Source: Callorhinus ursinus (lineage: Eukaryota > Chordata > Mammalia > Carnivora > Otariidae). Taken from it: 64,000 nt of DNA. Numbering within the stretch: the first letter of the stretch is position 1; each line of letters starts with the position of its first letter. The notes under the pieces are model-generated. The model was not told the origin of the DNA and made no database searches. It worked only from the letters and a program-made list of their open reading frames with translations. The position numbers and the translations under genes are program-made. Location of the stretch: assembly GCF_003265705.1 (NCBI RefSeq), contig NW_020312785.1, forward strand, positions 23,552,587 to 23,616,586, written 5' to 3'. This document shows, in pieces, positions 48,901 to 60,390 of this stretch.

Positions 48901-51900
48901 AATGTTCTCATTCCATGGTATTGGTTGTTTTCAATTAATTGTCCTATTATCTTTGCTTTAAAACTCCATATGGTTATAAATACATATCTGTAATGGGAAG
49001 GCCAACTGTAATCACAGTTCGGGGACCCACTATAGGTATAATGGAGTAGCATTACCACTTACAGCCTTATACTACCTAGACATATTTCAGTCTGCTTCTG
49101 AACTGTGGTTACCCAAAGGCAAAAGTGAATATGTCTCAAGAGGTTATGTAGTTAATCAGAAATAACTAGAAATTATTCTTTAGTCACTTTTCAAAAACCA
49201 GAGAGATTTGGGGAGGACAGTGATAACAGTAATCAAGTAATCTTCGGTAAAATGAAAAGTTAAATTCTACAGCAAAATGGAACTTTCTTAGTTTTTCCCA
49301 AAGACCACCTTTATGACATATTAGAACTATATATCTTGAAAAAATATATGACATGAATAAATATATATGTAAGGAAAAAAACCTGAAAATCAGGTATTTA
49401 GGTGTGATGAACTACCTTTTGAAATGATGCAATGCCTGGCATGAGATAACAAAGCAAACCAAAATCTGACCTCTGTTTGCATATAAAAGGACTATTCTTC
49501 ATGATATGAAGAAACAGAGAATAGCAGTGTAATATACTATAAGTTATAATTTTTTTAGTTTTCTTTCTCTAAAAAAGCATTAAATAATTCAAATCAACCA
49601 CAACTTGTGAGATATGTGTGTTAGTTTCATCACACTTCATATATGGAATTTAGCATAAAGACGATATATGTGACTTAGAAACATCATAAAATTCAGATGA
49701 GTATCATGAAGGCAGGATTTTTCAAGAACAGAATATAGTATATTATCATTTCAGTAACTGTACACCTTTAAAAAAATCCCCTTTCTTCAGAAAAACATAA
49801 AAAGTTGTCTTCCTTAGATGGCTAATTAACAGGTCCTGCATATGATATTTTCACTGAAGTGTCAAGTGAGCATGTTAGAGCAGATGCACAAAATACATAA
49901 AATTACTAGGTAGTATGTACAGATACTATCAAAAGTTTTGATTGACTCATACTTTATTTACTCTGCATTTAGTTTCCAAAGCCACAAGCTTAATAGTTAT
50001 GTTTATAAAAACAAAGTAAGGCAAGCTGAATGCTAAGAACAAATATATGTGAACTCATTTTTAACTTGTGGATGCATGTATGCACACACATCTTTTTATT
50101 ATCAGCATGCTCCCAAATTAAAATTGTTACCACATGCTAAGTAAACTTTTTCAGATGTTCAACAAAGGAGATCAAAAGAGATTTCATCATATATTTTTAG
50201 ATCTCTGACCAGTCAAACCTATAGGAACACAGACATGTCAAAACATCAAGTAATCCAAAAGTAAAACAATTTGGAAATTTTCGGTTCAGTGAAACTCGTG
50301 AAGAGTAGTTTGGTGTACTCTCCTACTTCCCTTACTGACGTCTTACAGGTGAAGCTATTCATGGAAACTTCTTTAACAGTTATGTGAGGGTAAGACTTGA
50401 GTAGGGACCACGATGAAGACTAGGACATAGATAAGCTGGGAAGAGAGATTTGGCTTTCCTGGTAGATAGAGAACCACAAAACAAAGCAAACAGGTGGAAG
50501 GGAATGTGCTATGTTTGGGGCCATGAGAAAATCAGCTTGGATGATTTTATACTGTACTTATGAGAGTGATAAAGTGGTAGATTAGTGGCATACAGTGAGG
50601 TCTAATGAGCATTCCTAAAATTCTTCTCTGCCTGTCACGAATTCTTACAGCTTTTGTTAAACCTTATTTTGTTAATAGGAGAAATGTAATGGGTGTGTAG
50701 GATTCATTCTTCAGTGGATAAAGACCAAATCAATCTTACTATTTGTCCTATTCTTACCTGAAATATTCAATGCAGTAACTGAGTTTTGACCTAGTTCCAC
50801 CCAAACCTATTTTCTACTCTGGTTTTAGAAACTGAGTTATTTTGCTCTACCATTTTTGCATCCTTATCTTGTGTCTCTGCCTAGTACATGAGTTCTGGTC
50901 TTCCTTTCGCTAATCTTCTGGATTTCATCCACCCTTAGCACCCATGATTGGCTTACCATTTTCTGAATTCAAGCTGCTCTTAGGCTAATGCTTTTATCTA
51001 TCTAGACCCCCACCTACTGCACTAGGTTGGACTTTCCTGATACAAAGCTTTGCTTACTATTCGAAATGACTTTGAGTCACTCATGCAGACTCCATCTTAT
51101 TTTCTGCTCAATGATTCACTCTTACCATATTTTCCCCTGATGAACATATCTGGGTTCTGAGTCAATATCCCCCTAGCCTGAAAAATAGTGGCATCAATTC
51201 ACCTGAATATTCTCCTGAAGCCCCTCATCAAACACTGTCTCCTCTTTTGTGATTGGTTCTGAAGTAGGAACTCTGGACAGATGCTTTGCTAACAGTATTA
51301 GTGTGTATGTGCTGTTCTAAGAGGATCTTATAATGGCATTCCTAACCGCAGGCTTTAATAGTTCTCATTTATCCTCACAGGGAAGTGTATTTTGCTTATT
51401 TTTCTATTCAAACACATTTTAAAATCCTGCAATATTTCTGGGACCAAAAAAGAGATCTAGAAAGCAATCCGAAACAAATAACAACAACATAAAGATAGCT
51501 AAGTCATTTAGCAAGATTTGTTCAGTGGCAAGCAATGATAATCACAGTAATTTTTGGATCCCTTATTAAATCTTAAAGAAGATTTTTGCCTAAATATAAA
51601 CTGGAAGAAAGGTAACAAACAATTTCAATGGCTATGCTCAGTAAATTTAATTTGCAATGAAGTTGGGATCAGATCACAGGTGGTCCACAAAAGCCATCAG
51701 CCCTCAATCTCAGAATAGGATGACTTGCCATCATATGTAATACTAAAAACAATCTTAACCTCATGTAAAGATGATATAATGAAGCTTTTTAAAAAATGAA
51801 TTCAATCTAGAAATTAAAAGTCAAGGACTCTAATCGAGGAAATAGGCAAGAGTTCCTGAACAGAATGGATAGTGATGGTCCCAGTCCTTCATGCATCATC

Positions 51901-52121
51901 ACAGACTCAATGCCACACCAGGTCAGGTAGGAGAACATACAGTGGATTCTTTTACTCAGTTTACTCATGATTTCACTCAGTTACACAAACGTAGAACACT
52001 CACTATTGTGAAGACATGGTATGGCAAATAATAAACAATTCACGTGAGGTTTAGGGCGCATGAACTACAGATCCGGAAGATATTATGAAAGGATGTTATG
52101 GACTTTTCCAATCTATTTGTC
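48901..52121. other. AT-rich intron without recognisable repeats
   Basis: This 3.2-kb stretch contains no young SINE and no repeat I can name. It is one of the longest such stretches in the window. Pyrimidine-rich text at about 50800-51130 may be decayed LINE sequence, but no diagnostic phrase is clear. Confidence 0.45.
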
Positions 52122-52139
52122 AAAAAGTTCATCACTGTA

Positions 52140-52320
52140 GGGGTGCTTGGGTGGCTCAGTTGGTTAAGCATCAGCCTTTGGCTCAGGTCATGATCTCAGG
52201 GTCCTGGGATCGAGCCCCTCATCGGGCTCCCTGCTCAGTGAGGAGTCTGCTTCTCCCTCTCTCCCTCTGCCACTCATGCTCTCACTCTCACTCTATCTCA
52301 GATAGATAAAATCTTAAAAA
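52140..52320 (+). mobile_element. Can-SINE
   Basis: Head ggggtgcttgggtggctcag, body gatcgagcccctcatcgggc and AGATAGATAAAATCTT tail. Repeats aaaaagttcatcactgta and aaaaagttcatcgccata at about 52122-52139 and 52321-52338. Confidence 0.94.
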
Positions 52321-52338
52321 AAAAAGTTCATCGCCATA

Positions 52339-53934
52339 ATTGCCATGGAAAGAATTCTGGATAGCATAAATTAGTGCTTAACATTTTTTTTTGTTTTTGC
52401 TGAAAATTTGTTCAAGACACAATGAATTATGAAAGAGTTTTCTAATTCTCTGAGATTAAAATGGAGGGTACTACTTTCATCTTTTTAATCTTGAACCTAT
52501 TACAATATCAGATATATTTGGTGTTTCAATATATAAAAGTTTTATATCAAAAAACATTCAGAAATGAAAAATCTAAAATTGCAATGCTACCTTTTCCATT
52601 AATTCTCTTTATAATTTTATCCTAATTCTGATACTAACAAAAGGCATGTAGGCAAATTGAAAATGCTATATTTGAGTTATACTTATTTAAACAGAAAAAA
52701 AATCCTGTAAATGTGCTATATAAAATGTAAATGCAAACCAAGTGGCTAGTTGTAAATAATTAAATAAACCTAGAAGTAATTGAAGTTTTGCAAATATAAT
52801 AAGGGGTACTTTCTACAAGTTTGCTTAACAAATGAGTGTTTTAACTAATTTGTATTTCTCCATATAATATCTTATAATGAATGGGAATGAAAATGGCTTG
52901 AAAATGAAATGCCTCTAAATAATTTAAGAACAGAGATATTCTGGAAACATTTGGTGATACATTTACAAATATGATATATATATATATATATATGACAAAA
53001 CCAGGAAAGGAAATGCTTCCTGTGGATTTGTGATGATTTTTTTAGTGTTTGATGTCAATGGAGTAATCAATGTATTCACTTTTTAGTGTAATAATATTAG
53101 ACCACATTTAAAAGATATTTTCCCATGCTGATCTTTTTTCCCTAAAGAGGTCTCATAAATGCCAAGTCCTTCCAAACAGAAGGCAGGTTTCTGGTCATCA
53201 TTTCTGGTACTTTGCAATTAAGATCAGATGATTCAACAGGCTAAGAAGTTATACTAGGAAGAGATTTTCATGAGAGGCAGTTTTATAAGCAGTAAGGGGT
53301 GTATCAGCTGGATTCAAAAGAATTTATTATATAAATTCTCTAGTTAATTTTCTATAAAAGTACATTTTTCTATATCCAACCAATTCTACTATCTCTTTCT
53401 GAAGAATGCATGGCTTATGGGAGAACATCCGTGCAGCGATACACTGCCATTTGCAATACTAGTTGAAAGAGCATAAAAACAAAGAGCTTTTCAAGACACA
53501 ACCATTCAGGTTAAGAAATAAGCACCAACTACACAACAAGATCTTCAGTACATGAAGAAGCATGTTGTAGGGTCCTTCCTAATCACTGCAAGGCAACACA
53601 GTGCTGAAATATCTCTTTAGTAAGTTATAGCAAGAATACTCCAAATATATAACTAAGATACATCAAAAGATTTGGACAGGTCATCAAATGATCTGGCATA
53701 AAACCAAACCAAACCAAAAACAAACAAAACAAAACAACAAACAAAAACAACACTAGATCACAAATCAGAGATACAAGTGTTTCTTTTTTTTTTAATTAAA
53801 CTTACTTAGTTAGTTTTGATTTTAACAAATAAGTGATTTCAATCCTACAGAAGACTTTTGTGGAAAGGATGCTATAGAAGGAACCCATGTGCTGTAATCA
53901 TCATCCTCGTTGTCATCATCCTCAACGGGCAGCA
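52339..53934. other. AT-rich intron, simple repeats only
   Basis: It holds a (TA)n run at about 52976-52993 and an A/C-rich low-complexity run of AAAC words at 53700-53752. Nothing else is recognised. Confidence 0.5.
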
Positions 53935-54165
53935 ACAAGCAACAATACTTTACACTTTAAAGCATTCTGCAGAGTACTTTCAAGTGTATTCTTTTTATCC
54001 TTTTTAAGTTACAATGTCTCCATAAGTAAGCAGATCATATATACATATTTGTATTTTATATATATATATATATATAATTTTGTATATATGAAAACTGAAG
54101 TGTAGAAAAGGCATATAAACTTTTCATGATGACTTGACCAAGGAAACATAGCTAGTAAGTATTCT
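53935..54165 (-). repeat. MIR-like relic with an internal (TA)n run
   Basis: caatactttacactttaaag, cattctgcagagtactttca, then after an AT-rich interruption (54057-54076 is (TA)n) gaaaactgaagtgtagaaaa and gacttgaccaaggaaacata. The order matches the MIR complement, with low identity. Confidence 0.5.
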
Positions 54166-54289
54166 CAGTAAATGCCGCCTAAAATAAAAGCTCTTTTTAG
54201 TTCATACTAGGAAGTACTGACATTGTATCTATATTGAAAAGAACAAGTAGCATCTGAGCCTTGCCTCACCCAACTCTAGTAGGAGAAAA

Positions 54290-54510
54290 TATGCTATTGT
54301 AGAAAGAGCAGGGTCTTGAGCTTAGGCATAAGAGTTCAAATTTCCACTTACTAGCTATGTATCTTTGGTAAGCTACTCCACCTTCTTGACCTTAAACTTC
54401 CGAATCTAATCTGCGTGCGGGAAACAAGGCCTCTCTTTCTGTCCTTCATAGAGTTACTATGAGAATTAAATGAGATACATATAATAATGTCTAGAACATA
54501 CCATGTGCAC
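54290..54510 (+). repeat. MIR
   Basis: gaaagagcagggtcttgagc, ttccacttactagctatgta, tctttggtaagctactccac, tatgagaattaaatgagata and aatgtctagaacatacca are MIR landmarks. Confidence 0.8.
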
Positions 54511-54996
54511 ACAAACACAAAAATGTTCCTTTCTTCTAATGTTATAAACGCTCCATACCACGTGCCGAGGAGAAAATTTTATATGGTCCCTGGTCTTGAG
54601 GATATTTTCATCACTGAGAAGAAAAATTTTTTAAATAGAGAACCATATACTAAGAGAATGATAGATTATAGAAATGAGACACCAATCGCTCTTATTACAG
54701 AATATCAGACTAGAGAGAAAATAAAGTGGTCTGGATTAGTCACTTGCTGCTAGTTATTTTCTGCTAATAATTCTAATTTCAGCTAGCAATCTTTTAATCT
54801 TCTTCTACACATCAGGTTTTAAAGGCTCTTGTATCTGCCTCCTTTGTGAGATGTCCTCATGAAACACAAGGAATTCATGAAAACGTCCTCCTCATTTTTC
54901 CCCTGTAAGCTACAAAAGGGTTGCTGTTGGCAACATTGAGTGACAGGAATAGGTCAGCCAACAGAGTCAACTATGGTTTAGGAAACTGGCCACACT
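54511..54996. other. Intron, nothing recognised
   Basis: The 88-codon frame at 54487-54753 begins in the MIR tail and shows no family resemblance, so it is treated as chance. Confidence 0.4.
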
Positions 54997-55010
54997 AGAA
55001 AACCAAAAGG

Positions 55011-55231
55011 TGGGGGGTGCCTGGGTGGCTCAGTCATTAGGTGTCTGCCTTTGGCTCAGGTCAGGGTCCCAGCGTCCTGGGATTGAGCCCCGCATCAGGC
55101 TCCCTGCTCGGTGGGGAGCCTGCTTCTCCCTCTCCAGCTGTCCATGCTTGTGTTCCCTCTCTCGCTATCTTTCTCTGTCAAAGAAATAAATAAAATGTTA
55201 AATACAAAAAAAAAAAAAAGAAAAGAAAGAA
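55011..55231 (+). mobile_element. Young Can-SINE with long A-rich tail
   Basis: Head ggggggtgcctgggtggctc, body gattgagccccgcatcaggc and a tail with A13 followed by (GAAA)n. The exact 14-bp duplication agaaaaccaaaagg lies at 54997-55010 and 55232-55245. Confidence 0.96.
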
Positions 55232-55245
55232 AGAAAACCAAAAGG

Positions 55246-56250
55246 GAGTAAGAAGGAAGAAGGCTATTGGGTCTGTCTAATCAAGGCAAGTCTTGGTACT
55301 ATATTTTTAGAGTGATCACCTCCTAAATGTGCATGTATATTTCAAAGATGTGAAATTATACAGTGACACTATATTGCAAGGTGTACTTAAAAGATTTTCC
55401 CTCTACATGAGCACCATATGCACCTAAAACCTGTATGTCTCTTGTGCCATAAAGTATGGTGGCTTTAAGAGAACCCCAAACCATCTTCCTTCAAAGCCCA
55501 TGTTCTTCAGATTTCATTGAAGCCAACAAACAAAGCCCCACTCATCAACACTTTGAAATACTCTTTTAAAACTAATGACATTAATTCATCTTTCCACATA
55601 AATGTTTACATTTCCAGGTGGTATGTTGGACTATTATTTGGAGACTTGTCTGTTTATCTTTCAGGGTTTCTACTATTAATTCTGTTCTAAATCTGAGAAT
55701 TAATAGAAATGAAATATGAAGCAAAGCTCTGATTTTTCCCCTTAAACACACAATCAATTTTATTCTCATACTGAAAATGAAGCTAAGCTGCTCTTATTTC
55801 CCAAGCATTTTACTTAGGTTTCTTCTTTCTTCCACCAAAACATCTTCTGTGTATACAACATAATTAAGGAAAAACCACAACAGTTGTTATTCGCCAGTGA
55901 GAATGTTTCAAAAACCATTACTTCAAAGTGGCTTCCTTTCTTTCCCCCACTTTTTGGCAAAGGAGTCTTTTATTAAACCCACCGCACTTCTCAATCATCA
56001 CCCCCCTCACTTTTTACTCTGAAACAACTCATGCTGAGAGAAAAAAAAAAAGTTCTAAGGAACAGTTTGGAAATCTTGCAATTGGATGGGTATCTATTCC
56101 TTGACTCAATTCACTGGAGCAAAAGCAAAAAGAGAGAACACTCAGGGTTTGGCAAAAAAAAAACTTTTCCTCTGGATGTATTCCACTGGCTTGTGGCACA
56201 ACTGTCATACATCCATTAAGAGTTCCAATGTCCACTGGTTGGTTTCATCT
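55246..56250. other. Intron, nothing recognised
   Basis: No repeat or gene signal is assigned over 1 kb. Confidence 0.4.
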
Positions 56251-56261
56251 GCTTCAGGCAT

Positions 56262-56455
56262 TTTTTTTAAAGATTTTATTTATTTATTTGAGAGAGAGAG
56301 AATGAGAGATAGAGAGCACGAGAGGGAAGAGGGTCAGAGGGAGAAGCAGACTCCCTGCTAAGCAGGGAGCCCCATGTGGGACTTGATCCCAGGACTCCAG
56401 AATCATGACCTGAGCCGAAGGCAGTCGCTTAACCAACTGAGCCACCCTGGCGCCG
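56262..56455 (-). mobile_element. Young Can-SINE
   Basis: Minus-sense head cggcgccagggtggctcagt, purine-rich middle and AATAAATAAATAAAATCTTT tail. The 11-bp duplication gcttcaggcat lies at 56251-56261 and 56456-56466. This is the first of five same-strand copies in 2 kb. Confidence 0.95.
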
Positions 56456-56466
56456 GCTTCAGGCAT

Positions 56467-56990
56467 CCCGCTTTTTAAGCTCAGCACTTCTCAGGCTAGT
56501 AAGGGCTCCTCAAATGTTCAGTTTCAAAAACCTCTTTTGGTCACAAGAGCTGCTTCTGCTTGGTCCTTTACACAGCTTTCTGTTTGTGCCAATGCTCTTT
56601 CCCAAGTAACTACTGATTGCTGGAACTTTTACAGGATTCATAGTGAACGTTGGACGGAATCAGTGTTGGTTTTATCCATTTTCCACCACTTGAAAGTCTG
56701 TCAGCCCAATCAACACATTCTCATTCATGCACTACTAGGGCTTTCTGTGGGGAAGTTTCCACCAAATTAAGAAAATGTAGAATTTATGTACATTATTTTC
56801 TTTCCAAGTATTTATACTTTCAACTGTTAAGAAATATACTTGCCAGATTTCTTGTGACTAAATTAGTGTCCTTCCCCCTTTTATTTCTTAATGACACAAA
56901 CCACATGAGAAAGTCACCAAGAAATGTGGAATTATAAATTTCTCCTTAAAGCATATATTTAAATTACTTACACATAAGTAGTTGTCTGGG
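56467..56990. other. Intron, nothing recognised
   Basis: Two overlapping chance frames (77 and 95 codons) lie here in different phases. Neither resembles a known protein. Confidence 0.4.
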
Positions 56991-57173
56991 TTTTTTTTTT
57001 TCAAGGTTTTATTTATTTATTTGAAAGAGAGAGAGCACAAGCAGGGGCAGAGGGAGAGGGAGAAGCAGACTCCCCACTGAGCAGGGAGCCCGACGTGGGG
57101 CTCGATCCCAGGACCCTGGGATCATGACCTGAGCTGAAGGCAGATGCTTAACTGACCAAGCCACCCAGGCCCC
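56991..57173 (-). mobile_element. Can-SINE
   Basis: Complete body with complementary text gggctcgatcccaggaccct and ccacccaggcccccaaa. A weak duplication (tagttgtctg against ataactgtctg) may flank it. Confidence 0.94.
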
Positions 57174-57237
57174 CAAATAACTGTCTGTTAATCATATTTA
57201 AAACTAATAATCCTCTGATTGATTTTTAATAAATTTC

Positions 57238-57426
57238 TTTTTTTTTAAAGAATTTATTTATTTGACAGAGACACAGTGAGAGAGGGGCACAAGCAGGCGG
57301 AGTGGGAAGGGGAGAAGCAGACTTCCCACTGAGCAGGGAGCCTGATGCGGGGCTCAATCCCAGGACCCTGGGATCATGACCTGAGCGGAAGGCAGACCCT
57401 TAACGATCGAGCCACCCAGGCGTCCC
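57238..57426 (-). mobile_element. Can-SINE
   Basis: Complete, with complementary text gggctcaatcccaggaccct and gatcgagccacccaggcgtc. It is only about 65 bp from the previous copy and in the same orientation. Confidence 0.94.
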
Positions 57427-57893
57427 ATACGTTTATCTTTTTTCCTAACTCTTAACTTGGACTTAAAATTTCCATTACTTGGTTCTTTTTATAATTACAA
57501 TAGTATCCAAATATGAATATAGTTTAGCATTTGAGAATAAATTAATTTTAATAACAATCATTATAACATCTTTTTTTAGAGTAACTGACTAGGTCTATTG
57601 GAGGAAACTATACCAATTAGATGATAATAAGTAAACTTTCATTGTTACCACTTAATATTGGTAAAATATTTTTAACTCACACTATTTTAAACCTAAATCT
57701 TGTGCTTTCTGTATTTGGAAATACAGTTGACCCTTGAACAACACAGGGGTGAGGGGCGCCAATACCCTGTACAGTTAAAAATCCATCTATAACTTTCCCC
57801 CCCAAACTTAACTACTAAGAGCCGACTTTTGACAAAAATGATTAAGTAACACATATTTTGTAGGTTACATGTATTCTATACTGGGTTCTTTTT

Positions 57894-58101
57894 CTCTCTC
57901 TCTCTCTCATTTTTTTTTTTTTTTTTTTTTGAGAGAGAGAGCAGGGTGGGAGGGGAAAAGGGAGAGGGAGATAGAATCTTAAGCAGGCTCCAGGCCCAGC
58001 GCAGAGCCCTTTATGGGGCTCGATTTCACAATCCTGAGATTATGCCCTGTGCCGAAATCAAGAGGCAGACGCTCAGCCAACTGAGCCACCCAAGAACCCC
58101 C
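57894..58101 (-). mobile_element. Can-SINE nested in the Tigger element
   Basis: T18-19 and a purine zone (gagagagagagcagggtggg) on the left, then ggggctcgatttcacaatcc and gccaactgagccacccaaga on the right (head end, minus sense). Together with the adjacent copy it is bordered by ctatactgggttctttt (57876) and ctataccgtattttta (58234), which are the two sides of the Tigger target. Confidence 0.88.
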
Positions 58102-58233
58102 TCCCTTTATTTTAGTAGGCACCATGCCCAGCGTGGAGCCCAACATGGGACTTAAACTCATGATCCTGAGATCAAGACCTGAGCTGAAATCAAGAGCCAG
58201 ACACTTAACTGATTGAGCCACCCAGGCATCCCT
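58102..58233 (-). mobile_element. Second, short Can-SINE abutting the first
   Basis: Core cagcgtggagcccaacatgg, gacttaaactcatgatcctg and actgattgagccacccaggc. It lacks its own purine zone and sits directly next to the copy at 57894-58101. The pair is either a dimer that moved as one or two insertions at one site. Confidence 0.85.
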
Positions 58234-58400
58234 CTATACCGTATTTTTATAATAAAGTAAGCTAGAGAAAAGAAAATGTTATTAAGAAAATCATAAGGAA
58301 GAGAAAATACATTTACAGTACTGTACTGTGTTTATCAAAAAAAAAAAAAGAATCCACTCATAAGGAGACCCACCCAGTTCAAACAACCATACACCCTAGA

Positions 58401-58639
58401 GATATAATAGATTTTGATTTACCAATCAGTATATTATACCATAAATTAAAGAATAAAGTATATATGCAGTTAGTGTAATCACACTTTATTTTAGCCAGTG
58501 GTAATTTGTTCTAAAATTATAAGTATTCTATAGCTTGATAATATGATACTTTCGAAGGATTTCTAAAAGAAATTAAAACAATAGTAATTTGCTATCTCCA
58601 GTTTTGGAGTTACTTGTAGCTGACTCTAACTCTCACCAA
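58401..58639. other. AT-rich intron
   Basis: Nothing was recognised between the Tigger relic and the L2. Confidence 0.4.
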
Positions 58640-59100
58640 CAGAGCACCTGATTCAGACTTGAGGTACCAGTAAAGGTTTCCTGGAAGGAAGTGGTGTCTA
58701 AATTGAGAACTAACAGGTGAGAAGAGAGGGCTGGGTAAGAGGTGGTGATAGGGGTTCATGATGAGGAAGCAGGATGTACAACAGTGGAGGACAGAGTGTT
58801 GCCTGCTCTCTACTAAGGAATGTTTGAAAAGTAGTGTGTTTTTTTTTTTTTTTTTGGTTGTTGTCGTTTTTTAAGAAAAGTAGTGTTTGTGGAAGTGGGA
58901 AGCAGGTTCAGGAGATAAAACTGTCGATACAAATAAGGACAGATCAAGTAGGACTTAAAAACCAAATTAGGAGTCTGGACTTTATATTCTAGGAATTGAA
59001 AAGCCTCTGAAATTTTTATTGTTTTGTTTTAAGCAGGCGTGTCACATAACCAAATTTGCATTTTATAAAGATGATTTTGGCAGAAGATGTCTAGAAATCC
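58640..59100 (+). repeat. L2 LINE fragment
   Basis: aaggtttcctggaaggaagt, agatcaagtaggacttaaaa, gagtctggactttatattct, ttaagcaggcgtgtcacata and accaaatttgcattttataa match the L2 motif series ('...aggagtttggactttatcctg...ttaagcaggggagtgacatgatcagatttg'). Confidence 0.65.
58826..58886 (-). mobile_element. Ultra-short poly-A retroposon with target-site duplication
   Basis: A 12-bp exact repeat, gaaaagtagtgt (58826-58837 and 58875-58886), brackets a 37-bp insert made of a T-run of about 18 followed by ggttgttgtcgttttttaa. In minus sense this is a short A-rich leader plus a poly-A tail, as left by L1-type reverse transcription that aborted at once. It is nested in the L2. Confidence 0.75.
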
Positions 59101-59289
59101 ATTCCAAAGACATGCATATTTTTGTACATTAAAAACTTGTGAAAGCCCACAACAGAGTTTAAACAAACAGTTTATACTAAAATATATGAATTTGATATTA
59201 TAAATCTCTGTATAATGTGACCTTTCAATTAGCCATTGACATGTGCATGAGTTCTAAGATGGGATTCCTGTATCTGGTAGTTTTACAGA

Positions 59290-59370
59290 TGAAAATAATA
59301 TTAATTGCTAACTTATATAGTGCTTTATAGTTACTAAAGTCTTTTACATACTCAATGATTTAGATCTTCT
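59290..59370 (-). repeat. MIR3-like fragment
   Basis: ttgctaacttatatagtgct, ttatagttactaaagtcttt and tacatactcaatgatttag follow the 'atttatatagcgctttaaagtttacaaagcgctttacat' type of old SINE end. Confidence 0.5.
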
Positions 59371-60106
59371 AGGAAAGGACAATGAAATTTTCTACTGGGC
59401 CTTACTCTGTGTAGAGAGCCTTTTTTAATCATCCTTTAACCAGGAAATCAATAGGATATTGTATTTCTTTTCCAAGAGTTTCTCACAGAGTCCTGTATAA
59501 AAAGGAATATACAGACAGTGGTAGGATTAAGAACTGTGGAATGTAGAGGAGGAAAAAGAAATGATATTCGTCTATTTTTCTCTTAAGAAAATAACATCGT
59601 ACAGTTTAAACAATTTTGTAAAGAAACCCAAATGACATTTTACCTATCTTTGAACTTCCAGCCCTTTTTATAACCTAAGGTATTTCCCAAAGAAACTAAA
59701 AAGCTGCCTATGATGAGGAATAACACAAGAACTGGCTTTCAAGGCAAAAGGAATTTCCCTCCCATAGACAAAATGAGGTTTTGGTATTTCTTTCCCTTTT
59801 AGGGCAAAATGTGGCCATATTTCATTGAAACTAAAGTGCCTTCAGCTGTAAAGCTTACCCTGCTTTTAGAACTGTTACAGGTGGAGAAAAAAGGGATAGT
59901 ATTGCAAAGGATGAGGAACACTCAAGTGACTGAAAGGGTGAAGGTACCAGGGAACTTTCTTACATTCCTGTCAGAATCAAACGAGAGTGAAGAGTTTGTT
60001 GCATACAAATAAAAACTTACGAGAACATGTGGTTGCATCCTTTTAAACTCTAATTTAAATATTTATATGCATACATACAGTATACACATGCCTTTGTTCA
60101 CACATT

Positions 60107-60183
60107 TGCGTGTGTGTGTGCGTGTGTGTGCGTGCGTGTGCATGTGCGTGCGTGTGTGTGCGTGCGTGTGTGTGTGTGTGTGT
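60107..60183. repeat. (TG/CG)n alternating purine-pyrimidine repeat
   Basis: About 77 bases of almost strict pyrimidine-purine alternation, TG with many interspersed CG steps. The C/V/R repeats in its translations are artefacts. It could adopt Z-DNA. Confidence 0.95.
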
Positions 60184-60320
60184 ATAGACAATGCTCCAAA
60201 GGGGGAAAAATGAAGGAAGAGGGAACAAAACTAGGGCACTACATAGCTGGCACGCTATACTACAAAAGGAAAATGACCTGTAGCATTCTTATCAGAATTA
60301 ATATCCAACACACATTTACT

Positions 60321-60390
60321 AAAACCTTGTAAGCACATTAACCAAATTTGTCATTACAAAAACCTTGTAAGCACAACAAGATTTGTCATT
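60321..60390 (+). repeat. Local tandem duplication, about 35 bp
   Basis: The unit aaaaccttgtaagcaca ... atttgtcatt occurs at about 60321-60355 and again at about 60359-60390 with a few differences in the middle. Confidence 0.8.

Larger units (their letters stand above)
57722..58400 (-). mobile_element. Tigger-family DNA transposon relic carrying two Can-SINEs
   Basis: The left end acagttgacccttgaacaac is the classic Tigger terminal inverted repeat. Inner landmarks are acttaactactaagagccga, taagtaacacatattttgta, and after the SINEs aataaagtaagctagagaaa and ttattaagaaaatcataagg. A decayed copy of the other end is gacccacccagttcaaacaa at about 58371. The transposase centre is missing, so this is a short non-autonomous or internally deleted copy. 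The elements at 57894-58233 interrupt it. Confidence 0.85.

Noticed and set aside
60114..60332. Cys/Val-rich small protein
   Set aside because: Translation of the TG/CG simple repeat.
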